The notes under the pieces: generated by a model
Seen by the model: only the letters and a program-made list of their open reading frames with translations
Database searches by the model: none
What the model was told of the DNA's origin: nothing
Part shown: piece after piece, positions 45,255 through 54,084 of the stretch
Numbering within the stretch: the stretch's first letter is position 1
Layout of the letters: every line of letters begins with the position of its first letter
Assembly (NCBI GenBank): GCA_020248915.1
Contig: JADCGP010000008.1
Coordinates: 248,001-312,000 of the forward strand
Direction: 5' to 3'
DNA length: 64,000 nucleotides
From: Rubrivivax sp.
GTDB taxonomy: Bacteria > Pseudomonadota > Gammaproteobacteria > Burkholderiales > Burkholderiaceae_C
Made by a program: the position numbers and the translations under genes

Positions 45255-45362
45255 GCCACGGGCCGTCCACCCGACGCGACCCCGGCGCGCTGCGGGGCGC
45301 CCCCCGGCAGTCCGCGGGCGCGGCACCGCCGGGGCGCCGAACCTGGGGCGAGACCTACCCGA

Positions 45363-45428
45363 TGCACCGCAGGTGCACCGCATACGCACCGCAGATGCAC
45401 CGGGGACGCACCTTCGATGCACCAACGC
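45363..45428. repeat. Six 11-bp tandem repeats with a YGCACC core
   Basis: TGCACC or CGCACC starts at 45363, 45374, 45385, 45396, 45407 and 45418, exactly 11 bp apart. Examples of units are TGCACCGCAGG, TGCACCGCATA and CGCACCGCAGA; later units diverge after the core. The first two form TGCACC-GCA-GGTGCA, a perfect inverted repeat. Near-helical phasing suggests repeated binding of a regulator on one face. The core resembles half of the NtrC consensus, but its spacing differs. Confidence 0.7.
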
Positions 45429-45477
45429 GGCGCCGCGGCCGCCCCGTCGATGCGCGGCCACCTCGCCGGTCCCGTCG

Positions 45478-45493
45478 TGGGTATTCCGGATGC
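45478..45493 (+). promoter_or_regulatory. Weak sigma-54-like promoter upstream of potF
   Basis: TGGGTATTCCGGATGC has GG (45480-45481) and GC (45492-45493) separated by 10 bp, but poor agreement between them with the consensus. It lies 50 bp after the 11-bp repeats, a normal distance for enhancer sites, and 140 bp before the potF ATG. Confidence 0.3.
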
Positions 45494-45632
45494 AACACCC
45501 GGAGCGGGCCCGACTGGTCCGCGGGCCGGCTGCCGCGTAGACTTCTCCGCGCGCTGGCGCCGCGGGACGGTGCCCGTGTTCATCGACCCTCGGACCTCCC
45601 CGCCCCTTCCCCGTGATGCCCGGAGAACCCGC

Positions 45633-46733
45633 ATGACCCTCAAGCCGCTGCTGTCCGCGCTCGTCGTCTCCCTGGCCGCCTTCGGTGCCGCGGCCCAGGA
45701 GGAGGAGAAGGTCCTCAACGTCTACAACTGGTCGGACTACATTGCCGAGGACACGATCCGCAACTTCGAGCGCGAGACCGGCATCAAGGTCCGCTACGAC
45801 AACTTCGACAACAACGAGATCGTCCACGCCAAGCTGGTCGCGGGCAAGACCGGCTACGACATCGTCATCCCCTCGTCCAACTGGGCCAAGCTGCAGATCG
45901 ACGGCGGGCTGCTGCGCAAGCTCGACAAGAGCCAGCTGCCCAACCTGCGCTTCATGGATCCCGCGGTGCAGGCGCAGCTGGCCAAGATGGACCCCGGCAA
46001 CGACTACATGGTCAACTGGCTGTGGGGCTTCACGACGGTGGGCATCAACGTCGACAAGGTCCGTGCGGCGCTGGGCAACCTGCCGATGCCGGACAACGCC
46101 TGGGACCTGGTCTTCAAGCCCGAGTACATCAGCCGCCTGAAGAGCTGCGGCGTCAGCTTCCTCGACAGCGCCACCGAGGTGGTGCCGGCCGCGCTGCACT
46201 ACCTGGGCAAGCCGTCGTTCAGCAAGAACACCGGCGACTACGCGCAGGCCGCGGCGCTGCTCAGGTCGGTGCGGCCGCACGTCACGCTGTTCTCCAGCAG
46301 CGGCTACATCAACGACATGGCCAGCGGCTCGATCTGCGTGGCCCTGGGCTGGAGCGGCGACATCAACATCGCCCGCCAGCGCGCGATCGACGGCAAGACG
46401 GGGCAGAACATCCAGGCCCTGATCCCGCGCACCGGCGGCCTGCTGTTCTTCGACGTCATGGTGATCCCGGCCGATGCCCCCCGCCCCGGCAACGCGCACA
46501 AGTTCATCAACTACATCATGCGCCCCGAGGTGCACGCGGGCCTGACCAACAAGGTCTTCTACGCCAATCCCAACACCGAATCGCGCAAGCACATCAAGCC
46601 CGAGGTGGCGAGTAACCCGACGGTCTTCCTCGCACCGGCCGACCTGGCGCGGATGGTCGCCCCAGACGCCATCAACAACGACCTGCGCCGCCTGATGACG
46701 CGCACCTACACTTCGTTCAAGACCGGCCTCTGA
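45633..46733 (+). CDS. potF: Spermidine/putrescine ABC transporter substrate-binding protein PotF-like
   Basis: 366 residues. Signal peptide MTLKPLLSALVVSLAAFGAAAQ, then VLNVYNWSDYIAEDTIRNFERETGIKV, the hallmark of PotD/PotF proteins, and IPSSNWAKLQIDGGLL and GWSGDINIARQRA. It captures polyamines in the periplasm for PotGHI. PotF (putrescine) rather than PotD is suggested by the neighbours puuABCD. ATG 45633 fits the signal peptide; GGAG lies 9 nt before it. Confidence 0.93.
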   Translation: MTLKPLLSALVVSLAAFGAAAQEEEKVLNVYNWSDYIAEDTIRNFERETGIKVRYDNFDNNEIVHAKLVAGKTGYDIVIPSSNWAKLQIDGGLLRKLDKSQLPNLRFMDPAVQAQLAKMDPGNDYMVNWLWGFTTVGINVDKVRAALGNLPMPDNAWDLVFKPEYISRLKSCGVSFLDSATEVVPAALHYLGKPSFSKNTGDYAQAAALLRSVRPHVTLFSSSGYINDMASGSICVALGWSGDINIARQRAIDGKTGQNIQALIPRTGGLLFFDVMVIPADAPRPGNAHKFINYIMRPEVHAGLTNKVFYANPNTESRKHIKPEVASNPTVFLAPADLARMVAPDAINNDLRRLMTRTYTSFKTGL

Positions 46734-46765
46734 GCCCCGCGGCGGAAACACCGGAAGCTAGGCCC

Positions 46766-47866
46766 ATGCCCGCAGCAGCCGCACCCGCGTTCCTCCAGAT
46801 CCGCGACGTCGTCAAGGACTTCGGCGGCTTCCGTGCCGTCAACCACGCGTCGGTGGACATCGCCAAGGGCGAGATCTTCGCGCTGCTCGGGCCCAGCGGC
46901 TGCGGCAAGAGCACACTGCTGCGGATGCTGGCCGGCTTCGAGGCACCCACCGCCGGCCAGATCCTGCTCGACGGCAAGGACGTCGCCGAGTTCCCGCCCT
47001 ACGAGCGGCCGATCAACATGATGTTCCAGAGCTACGCGCTCTTCCCGCACCTGACCGTGTGGGAGAACATCGCCTTCGGCCTGAAACGCGAGGGCCAGCC
47101 CAAGGACCGGATCGCCGAGCGCGTCGATCAGATGCTCAAGCTCGTGCAGCTGTCCAAGTTCGCCCAGCGCAAGCCGCACCAGCTCTCGGGCGGGCAGCAG
47201 CAGCGGGTGGCGCTGGCACGCAGCCTGGCCAAGCAGCCGCAGCTTCTGCTGCTGGACGAGCCGCTGGGCGCGCTGGACAAGAAGCTGCGCGAGCAGACCC
47301 AGATCGAGCTGGTCAACATCGTCGAGCAGGTCGGCGTCACCTGCGTGATGGTCACCCACGACCAGGAAGAGGCGATGACGATGGCCTCGCGCATCGCCGT
47401 GATGAGCGAGGGCCGGTTCCTGCAGATCGGCGCCCCGACCGAGCTGTACGAGACCCCGAACACCCGGTTCGTGGCCGACTTCATCGGCAACGTCAACCTG
47501 ATGGACGGCACGCTGGACGTCGACCAGAGCGACCACTGCGTGATCGGCTGCGCCGACGTCAAGCACTACGTCGGCCACGGCATCACCGGCAGCGAGGGCA
47601 TGTCCGTCACGGTGGCGATCCGCCCGGAGAAGATCCATGTCACGCGCAAGCAGCCCGAGAGCAGCGAGTTCAACGCCGTGCGCGCCCGGATCAAGGAGAT
47701 CTCCTACTTCGGCAGCTTCACGGTCTTCCACCTCGTCATGCCCGGCGGGGCCCTGCTGAAGGCCAGCCAGGCCAACACGCAGCGCCACCGGGACGAGGAG
47801 CTGACCTGGGGCGACGAGGTCTGGGCGCACTGGTCGCGCTCGGCCCACGTCGTGCTGACCCAGTAG
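46766..47866 (+). CDS. potG: Polyamine ABC transporter ATP-binding protein PotG-like
   Basis: 366 residues: Walker A GPSGCGKST (42-50), LSGGQQQR (140-147), Walker B LLLLDEP (160-166), MVTHDQEEAMTMASRI and a C-terminal TOBE-like domain (VAIRPEKIHV, IKEISYFGSFTVFHL). It energises import through PotH and PotI. Encoded 32 bp after potF. Confidence 0.95.
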   Translation: MPAAAAPAFLQIRDVVKDFGGFRAVNHASVDIAKGEIFALLGPSGCGKSTLLRMLAGFEAPTAGQILLDGKDVAEFPPYERPINMMFQSYALFPHLTVWENIAFGLKREGQPKDRIAERVDQMLKLVQLSKFAQRKPHQLSGGQQQRVALARSLAKQPQLLLLDEPLGALDKKLREQTQIELVNIVEQVGVTCVMVTHDQEEAMTMASRIAVMSEGRFLQIGAPTELYETPNTRFVADFIGNVNLMDGTLDVDQSDHCVIGCADVKHYVGHGITGSEGMSVTVAIRPEKIHVTRKQPESSEFNAVRARIKEISYFGSFTVFHLVMPGGALLKASQANTQRHRDEELTWGDEVWAHWSRSAHVVLTQ

Positions 47867-47899
47867 GCGCGTGGCGGGCACGACGGCAGGCGGGCGCGG

Positions 47900-48820
47900 A
47901 TGAAGCACCTCAGGCGATGGTTCAGCGGACGCACGGCGGTCATCGCGCTGCCGATGGGGTTCCTGCTGGTCTTCTTCCTGCTGCCCTTCTTCATCGTCGG
48001 CAAGATAAGCGTGTCCGAGATGGAGACGGTGACCTTCAAGGACATCGTCACCTACTCCGAAGGCGTGCTGCAGCTGTCGATCAAGTTCGGCAACTACTTC
48101 TTCATCGCCGAGGACCCGCTCTACTTCAACACCTACCTGTCGAGCGTGAAGTACGCCGCTGCGACGACGGTGCTGTGCCTGGCGATCGGCTACCCGTTCG
48201 CCTACTTCATGGCGCGCGCCCGGCGCGAGCTGCAGCCGGCGCTGCTGATGCTGGTGATGCTGCCGTTCTGGACCTCGTTCCTGCTGCGCGTGTACGCCTG
48301 GCGCGGCCTGCTGAGCGAGGGCGGCTGGGTCGAGCAGCTGGTGTCCTGGCTGGGCCTGAACCAGGTCCTGTATGCACTCGGGCTGCTGTCCTCTCCCGAG
48401 CAGCTGATGCACACGCCGTTCTCGCTGGTGCTCGGCATGACCTACACCTACCTGCCGTTCATGATCCTGCCGCTGTACGCGAACCTGGCGAAGATGGACC
48501 TGCGGCTGCTGGAGGCGGCCGCCGACCTGGGGGCGACACCCTGGGTCGCGTTCTGGACGGTCACCGTGCCGCTGTCCAAGGCCGGCATCATCGCCGGGTC
48601 GATGCTGGTCTTCATCCCCTGCGTCGGCGAGTTCGTGATCCCCGAGCTGCTAGGCGGGCCCGAGACGCTGATGATCGGGCGCGTGATCTGGGACGAGTTC
48701 TTCAGCAACAACGACTGGCCCATGGCCTCCAGCGTCGCGGTGGTCATGGTGCTGCTGATCATCGTGCCCCTGGCGATCTTCTCGAAGTACCAGGCCGAAT
48801 CGCAGGAGCGCGCGCGCTGA
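47900..48820 (+). CDS. potH: Polyamine ABC transporter permease PotH-like
   Basis: 306 residues with six hydrophobic helices, starting LPMGFLLVFFLLPFFIVGKI, and the EAA loop EAAADLGATPWVAFWTVTVPLSKAG that contacts the ATPase. MLPFWTSFLLRVYAW and TYTYLPFMILPLYA are typical of the PotB/PotH subfamily. It pairs with the following PotI. Confidence 0.94.
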   Translation: MKHLRRWFSGRTAVIALPMGFLLVFFLLPFFIVGKISVSEMETVTFKDIVTYSEGVLQLSIKFGNYFFIAEDPLYFNTYLSSVKYAAATTVLCLAIGYPFAYFMARARRELQPALLMLVMLPFWTSFLLRVYAWRGLLSEGGWVEQLVSWLGLNQVLYALGLLSSPEQLMHTPFSLVLGMTYTYLPFMILPLYANLAKMDLRLLEAAADLGATPWVAFWTVTVPLSKAGIIAGSMLVFIPCVGEFVIPELLGGPETLMIGRVIWDEFFSNNDWPMASSVAVVMVLLIIVPLAIFSKYQAESQERAR

Positions 48821-48839
48821 CGCGCCGCGGACACCCCCC

Positions 48840-49688
48840 GTGAAGCTCGCCACCTCCGCCGCCTTCAACCGCTGGTTCGGCCGCGGCTGGCTGTCGGCGG
48901 GCTACCTGTTCCTCTACCTGCCGATCGTCGCGCTGGTCATCTATTCCTTCAACGACTCGCCGATCCCCAACGTCTGGCGCGGCTTCACGCTGAAGTGGTA
49001 CGTGGCGCTGGCCAGCGACCGCGAGATGCTCGCCGGCCTGTGGCTGAGCCTGAAGATCGCTTTCCTCACGGCCTGCGGATCGGTGGTGCTCGGCACGCTG
49101 TCGGCGTTCGCGCTGGTCAAGTACCGCCGCTTCCGCGGCCGCACGCTGTTCTCCGGCATGGTCAACGCGCCGCTGGTGATGCCCGAGGTGGTGGTCGGGC
49201 TGTCGCTGCTGCTGATGCTGGTCAGCATCCAGCGTGCGCTCGGCTTCCCCGAGCGCGGCATGACGACGATCTGGCTCGGCCACCTGCTGCTCGGCATGGC
49301 CTACGCGACGGTGGTGATCCAGTCGCGGCTGCAGGCGATGCCGCCCCAGCTGGAGGAGGCCGCGATGGATCTCGGCGCCCGCCCGCACCAGGTGTTCTGG
49401 CTGGTGACGCTGCCCATGATCGCGCAGAGCCTGGTGTCGGCCTGGCTGCTGACGTTCACGATCTCGCTGGACGACGTCGTGATCTCGGCCTTCCTCAGCG
49501 GGCCGGGCTCGACCACGATGCCGCTGGTGATCTTCTCCCGGGCGCGGCTCGGCCTGAACCCCAGCGTCAACGCGATCGCCACCGTGATCATCGTGATCGT
49601 CGCCATTGGCGTCGTCGCCGCCAGCTGGCTGATCGCCCACTCGGAGAGGCGGCGCCAGCGCGAGATGGCCGAGGCTGCCCACACCTGA
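48840..49688 (+). CDS. potI: Polyamine ABC transporter permease PotI-like
   Basis: 282 residues with helices from LSAGYLFLYLPIVALVIYSF onward, the EAA loop EEAAMDLGARPHQVFWLVTLPMI and ISLDDVVISAFLSGPGSTTMPLVI, a PotC/PotI hallmark. The GTG start at 48840 is 19 bp after the potH stop. It completes PotFGHI. Confidence 0.94.
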   Translation: MKLATSAAFNRWFGRGWLSAGYLFLYLPIVALVIYSFNDSPIPNVWRGFTLKWYVALASDREMLAGLWLSLKIAFLTACGSVVLGTLSAFALVKYRRFRGRTLFSGMVNAPLVMPEVVVGLSLLLMLVSIQRALGFPERGMTTIWLGHLLLGMAYATVVIQSRLQAMPPQLEEAAMDLGARPHQVFWLVTLPMIAQSLVSAWLLTFTISLDDVVISAFLSGPGSTTMPLVIFSRARLGLNPSVNAIATVIIVIVAIGVVAASWLIAHSERRRQREMAEAAHT

Positions 49689-49732
49689 TGCACCTGCGCG
49701 CACGCCGAGACATACGTCCCAGGAGGAGTCCC

Positions 49733-51184
49733 ATGACCCAACGCACCCCGACCCCGATCGCCCTCGCCCTGGCCGTGCTCGCCGGAGCCAGCGCCCTGCC
49801 CGCCACGGCCCAGACCAACCAGGAACTGCTCAACGAGTTGCGTGCGCTGCGCGAGCGCGTCGGCCAGCTCGAGAAGAAGCTCGAGGAGCGCGAGAAGGCC
49901 GCGCTGGCGCCGGGCCAGTGGGGCATGACGCCGGAGCAGGCGCGCGAGATGAACCGCATCGCTGTCAAGACCGAGGCGCTGCAGGACAACTTCATCGACC
50001 AGGGCTTCAAGGGCCTGAAGATCAGTGGCCAGATCGACCCCACCTTCATCTGGAACCGCAACCTCGACAACGCCAGCTTCGTGCTGCTGAACAACGGCGG
50101 AGCGCGCTACACCTACGACAACAGCTACTTCGGCATGGCCGTGCTCGACTTCGAGAAGGAGACCGACGGCGGCACGAAGTTCAAGCTGACGCTGGCGCCG
50201 GAGCGCGGCACCGGCGCGCTGTTCAATGGTGGCTCGATCGTGCACGAGGCCTCCGTCAGCGTGCCGCTCACCGACCTGCAGACCCGCCTGTGGGTCGGAC
50301 AGATCCCCGACTGGACCGGCTATGAGATCACCCTGCCGGCCGGCAACAAGCTGATCACGCACAACCTGCTGTTCGACACGATGGCGCCCACGGCCTACAC
50401 CGGCGCGGTGCTCGACATCACGCGCGGCAAGTGGTGGAGCCGCATCGGCCTGGCCAACGTCAACACCGCCCGCACGCCCAACGGCAGCAAGACGCCAGCA
50501 CTGATCTACCGCGTCGATTACAGCAAGGGCGAGTTCAGCGGCTTCGGTTTCACCGGCCTGCATGGCAAGGTCGCCAACTTCGCCGCCGACGGGACGTGGA
50601 TGCGCGACACCGGCACTGTCGACCCGCTGACCGGCGACCCGGTCTTCGAGGAGCTCGGGTTCCCCGAGGCTGGCCGCCCGACGATGGCCCACCTGCTGGA
50701 GTTCGACGCCTACTTCGTGCGCGGCGACCTCTCCATGTACGGCCAGGTCAGCTGGGGCCGGCAGAAGAAGGCCGCGATCTTCACCAGCGACGGCAAGCTG
50801 CGTGATGCCGAGTGGCTGGGCCTGTCGGGCACCGTGGCCTACAAGGCCACGCCGAGGCTGGAGTACGTGGCGCGCGCCGACATCGTACGCAACACCAAGA
50901 ACGGCGGCGGCCTGTTCGGCTACAGCTTCGACGACCCCGTCAACGGCATCGGCCGCGGCACGCTTCCCGACGGCTCGTTCGCCAAGGGCGAGGACAAGGG
51001 TAGCAACCGCTGGGCGCTGTCGCTGGGTGCGAACTACCTGTACGACGAGAACGTCATCTTCAAGGTCGAGTACCGGCTCGACGGCGCCAGCCAGCCCGTG
51101 TTCGGCTACTACAAGGGTGCCGACTTCAAGGGCTACCGCAAGAACAACCACCTGTTCGGCACCTCGGTCGTGCTCCAGTTCTGA
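49733..51184 (+). CDS. DUF3138 outer-membrane porin-like protein
   Basis: 483 residues. Signal peptide MTQRTPTPIALALAVLAGASALPATA-Q, a coiled-coil stretch NQELLNELRALRERVGQLEK and EEREK, then a beta-rich domain with FKGLKISGQIDPTFIWNRNL, GSIVHEASVSVPLTDLQTRL and a C-terminal FGTSVVLQF ending in Phe, as outer-membrane barrels do. It resembles DUF3138 proteins of Burkholderiales as I recall them; function is undescribed. Strong AGGAGGAG upstream. Located between potI and puuC, it may let polyamines cross the outer membrane (inference). Confidence 0.82.
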   Translation: MTQRTPTPIALALAVLAGASALPATAQTNQELLNELRALRERVGQLEKKLEEREKAALAPGQWGMTPEQAREMNRIAVKTEALQDNFIDQGFKGLKISGQIDPTFIWNRNLDNASFVLLNNGGARYTYDNSYFGMAVLDFEKETDGGTKFKLTLAPERGTGALFNGGSIVHEASVSVPLTDLQTRLWVGQIPDWTGYEITLPAGNKLITHNLLFDTMAPTAYTGAVLDITRGKWWSRIGLANVNTARTPNGSKTPALIYRVDYSKGEFSGFGFTGLHGKVANFAADGTWMRDTGTVDPLTGDPVFEELGFPEAGRPTMAHLLEFDAYFVRGDLSMYGQVSWGRQKKAAIFTSDGKLRDAEWLGLSGTVAYKATPRLEYVARADIVRNTKNGGGLFGYSFDDPVNGIGRGTLPDGSFAKGEDKGSNRWALSLGANYLYDENVIFKVEYRLDGASQPVFGYYKGADFKGYRKNNHLFGTSVVLQF

Positions 51185-51186
51185 CG

Positions 51187-52683
51187 ATGGGTGCCGCCCC
51201 GGCGTGGCATGAGCGGGCCACCGCGCTGCGGCCCGACGGGCGCTGCCTGATCGAGGGCGAGCGGCGTGCGGCCGCGGGCGGCGTGGTGTTCGCCAAGCAC
51301 TCGCCGGTGGACGGCCGGCTGCTCGGCGACGTGGCTCGCGGCGGCGCCGCCGACATCGAGGCTGCCGTGCGCAGCGCGCGCAGCGCCTTCGAAGACCGGC
51401 GCTGGGCGGGCAAGCCGCCGGCAGCGCGCAAGCGCATCCTCGTGCGCTGGGCCGAACTCGTGCTTGCCGCCCGCGAGGAACTCGCGCTGATCGACACGCT
51501 CGACATGGGCAAGCCGATCCAGTACGCGCTCGGGGTCGACGTGCCCGCCACGGCCCGCTGCCTGGCCTGGTACGGTGAGGCGGTCGACAAGGTCTACGAC
51601 GAGATCGCGCCGACACCGGACACCGCACTGGCCCTGATCACGCGCGAGCCGGTGGGCGTGATGGGCGCGATCGTGCCCTGGAACTACCCTTTGGTCATGG
51701 CCGCCTGGAAGCTCGGGCCGGCACTGGCCGCGGGCAACTCGGTGGTGCTCAAGCCGAGCGAGAAGAGCCCCTTCTCGGCGCTTCGCCTGGCCGAGCTGGC
51801 CCTCGAGGCGGGCATTCCGCCGGGCGTGCTCAACGTCGTGCCGGGCTACGGCCACGAGGCAGGCGAGGCGCTCGCGCTGCACATGGACGTCGACGCCATC
51901 GGCTTCACCGGCAGCACCCGCACCGGCCGCCGCATGCTCGAGTATGCTGGCCGCAGCAACCTCAAGCGCGTGCACAACGAGCTTGGCGGCAAGTCGGCCT
52001 TCATCGTGTTCGACGACTTCGCCGATCTCGGCCGTGCCGCGCGCACGCTGGCCGGCAGCATCTTCTTCAACCAGGGCGAGAGCTGCAACGCGCCCTCGCG
52101 CGCACTGATCCACGACAGCATCGCCGACCGCTTCGTCGAGCTGCTGGCCGCCGAGGCGCCGCAGTACGCCCCGGCCGACCCGCTGGCGCCCGCCACCGTG
52201 ATGGGTGCCCTCGTCGACGACACCCAGCTGCGCACCGTGCTCGGCTACATCGAGGCCGGGCGCGACGAGGGCGCCCGCTGCATCGCCGGCGGCCGCCGCG
52301 CGCTCGAGTCCACGGGCGGCTGCTACGTCGAGCCCACCATCTTCGACGGCGTGGCCAACGGCATGACGATCGCCCGCGAGGAGATCTTCGGCCCGGTGCT
52401 CTCCGTGATCCGGTTCCGCAGCGAGCAGGAGGCGATCCAGATCGCCAACGCCAGCAGCTACGGCCTGCAGGCCGCCGTCTGGAGCGACCGGCTGGGCCGC
52501 GCCCACCGCGTGGCCCGGGCGCTGCGCGCCGGCACGGTGCACGTCAACCAGTACGACGAGGACGACATCACCGTGCCCTTCGGCGGGTTCAAGCAGAGCG
52601 GCAACGGGCGCGACAAGAGCCTGCACGCGTTCGACAAGGTCACCGAACTGAAGACGACGTGGCTTCGGATCGACCCGGCCTGA
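51187..52683 (+). CDS. puuC: Aldehyde dehydrogenase PuuC-like
   Basis: 498 residues with NAD-binding IVPWNYPLVMAAWKLGPALA (Asn 166), VLKPSE, GFTGSTRTG, general base Glu 265 in NELGGKS and catalytic Cys 300 in NQGESCNAPSR. It oxidises gamma-glutamyl-gamma-aminobutyraldehyde from PuuB to gamma-glutamyl-GABA for PuuD; related amine aldehydes are possible. It starts 2 bp after the porin-like gene stop. Confidence 0.92.
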   Translation: MGAAPAWHERATALRPDGRCLIEGERRAAAGGVVFAKHSPVDGRLLGDVARGGAADIEAAVRSARSAFEDRRWAGKPPAARKRILVRWAELVLAAREELALIDTLDMGKPIQYALGVDVPATARCLAWYGEAVDKVYDEIAPTPDTALALITREPVGVMGAIVPWNYPLVMAAWKLGPALAAGNSVVLKPSEKSPFSALRLAELALEAGIPPGVLNVVPGYGHEAGEALALHMDVDAIGFTGSTRTGRRMLEYAGRSNLKRVHNELGGKSAFIVFDDFADLGRAARTLAGSIFFNQGESCNAPSRALIHDSIADRFVELLAAEAPQYAPADPLAPATVMGALVDDTQLRTVLGYIEAGRDEGARCIAGGRRALESTGGCYVEPTIFDGVANGMTIAREEIFGPVLSVIRFRSEQEAIQIANASSYGLQAAVWSDRLGRAHRVARALRAGTVHVNQYDEDDITVPFGGFKQSGNGRDKSLHAFDKVTELKTTWLRIDPA

Positions 52684-54023
52684 GCGCCGGCGCGGCGGCG
52701 CCCGCGGAGTTGCGCGCGCGGCTCGAGGCGGCCGGCGTGCACACGCTGCTGGTGCAGTTCGCCGACGTGCACGGCAGTGCCAAGGGCAAGCTGGTGCCGC
52801 TGGCCCACCTCGGTCAGGTGCTGCAGGAGGGCGCCGGCTTCGCCGGGCCGTCGATCTGGGGCACGGCACTGCCCCGCACCGGGCCGCGCAGCGAGTACTA
52901 CGCCCGCGGCGACGCGTCGACGGCCCAGGCCCTGCCGTGGTGGCCCGGCGTGGCGCGCATCGTCGGCGACGGCCACGTCGCCGGCCAACCGTTCGACGCC
53001 TGCCCGCGCCAGGTGCTGCACCGGGCTCGGGCCCGGCTGGCCGACCGCGGCTGGCATGTCCAGCTCGGCATCGAGCCCGAGTTCTTCCTGCTGCGCCGCG
53101 CCGGCGACGGCCGCTGGCTGCCCGCCGACGACCACGACCGCCTGGCCAAGCCGTCCTACGACCTGCAGTCGCTGCCGCGACGCGCGTCGTTCCTCCACGC
53201 GCTGCATGCCGCGCTGGCGGGCTGCGGCCTGGACGTGCTGCAGCTCGATCACGAGGACGCGCACGGCCAGTACGAGGTCAACTTCGCCCACGCCGAGGCG
53301 CTGGCGAGCTGCGACGCGCTGATGCTGTTCAAGCTCGCCGCGCAGGCGCTCGCCGAGCGCGAGGGCATGGTCTTCTCGATGATGCCCAAGCCCTTCGCCG
53401 GGCAGCCCGGCAGCGGCATGCACTTCCACGTGTCGCTGTGGGAGGGCGGGCGCTGCCTGTTCGACGGCGCCGGCGCGGACGGCCTGGCGCCGCTCGCGCG
53501 GGGCTTCGTCGCCGGCGTGCTGGCTCACGCACCGGCGCTCTGCGCACTGGCTGCACCCACCGTCAACAGCTACAAGCGGCTCGCCGCACGCAACTCCATC
53601 ACCGGCACCACATGGGCGCCGGCCACCATCGCCCACGGACCGAACAACCGCACCGCGCTGGTCCGCACGCTGCCCGGCCGCTTCGAGTGGCGGCTGCCCG
53701 ACGCGTCGGCCAACCCGTACCTGGCCGCCGCCGTGCTCGTCGCCGCCGGCCTGGACGGCATCGACCGCGCCCTCGACCCCGGCCCCGCCACCGAGGACGA
53801 CCTGTTCGAGCTCGAGGCGGCCGAGCGCGCGCGGCGCGGTCTGGCGGCGCTGCCCCGCACGCTGGACGCCGCACTCGACGCACTGGCCGCGGACGACGTC
53901 GTCTGCGCAGCGCTGGGCCCCACGCTCGCCGCGGAGTTCCTGCGCCTCAAGCGCGCCGAGTGCGCCGACTACGCCTGCCACGTCGGGGCCTGGGAACTCG
54001 AGCGCTACGTCACGGCGTTCTAG
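52659..54023 (+). CDS. Type III (GlnT-like) glutamine synthetase homologue
   Basis: 454 residues with VQFADVHGSAKGKLVPLAHL, LGIEPEFFLLR, LQLDHEDAHGQYEVNFAHAEAL, AGQPGSGMHFHVSLW, PTVNSYKRLA and PDASANPYLAAAVLV. This is the glutamine synthetase catalytic fold, but the motif set is that of the type III/GlnT group, which includes gamma-glutamylmethylamide synthetases. It is a paralogue of PuuA in the same cluster and may glutamylate another amine. GTG 52659 overlaps puuC by 25 bp; the start is not secure. Confidence 0.82.
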   Translation: MASDRPGLSAGAAAPAELRARLEAAGVHTLLVQFADVHGSAKGKLVPLAHLGQVLQEGAGFAGPSIWGTALPRTGPRSEYYARGDASTAQALPWWPGVARIVGDGHVAGQPFDACPRQVLHRARARLADRGWHVQLGIEPEFFLLRRAGDGRWLPADDHDRLAKPSYDLQSLPRRASFLHALHAALAGCGLDVLQLDHEDAHGQYEVNFAHAEALASCDALMLFKLAAQALAEREGMVFSMMPKPFAGQPGSGMHFHVSLWEGGRCLFDGAGADGLAPLARGFVAGVLAHAPALCALAAPTVNSYKRLAARNSITGTTWAPATIAHGPNNRTALVRTLPGRFEWRLPDASANPYLAAAVLVAAGLDGIDRALDPGPATEDDLFELEAAERARRGLAALPRTLDAALDALAADDVVCAALGPTLAAEFLRLKRAECADYACHVGAWELERYVTAF

Positions 54024-54084
54024 CCTGCAGCCGCGCCGACGTCGCATCCGCCCGGCGCCGCTGCCGCCGATCCCAGTCGACACG

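Larger units (their letters stand above)
45255..45632. other. 378-bp gap upstream of potF
   Basis: Contains the six-unit 11-bp repeat (45363-45428) and a sigma-54-like GG-N10-GC site (45478-45493). The rest is GC-rich with no supported gene. An open frame running in from upstream of potF lacks any similarity before the signal peptide. Confidence 0.6.

Noticed and set aside
45363..45428. CRISPR-like repeats
   Set aside because: The units are 11 bp with no spacers, too short for CRISPR; no cas genes are present.
45417..45632. N-terminal extension of PotF
   Set aside because: The signal peptide begins at ATG 45633; upstream residues would place it internally, and the segment contains repeats.
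43809..46751. Open frame of about 980 codons on the minus strand opposite puuA, the aminotransferase and potF
   Set aside because: It is a shadow of the GC-rich third-position pattern of the + strand genes, is His/Gln/Val/Arg-rich with no motif, and the + strand products are clear.
49301..51628. Minus-strand frame of about 775 codons opposite the porin-like gene
   Set aside because: Shadow of a strongly supported gene with signal peptide and AGGAGGAG.
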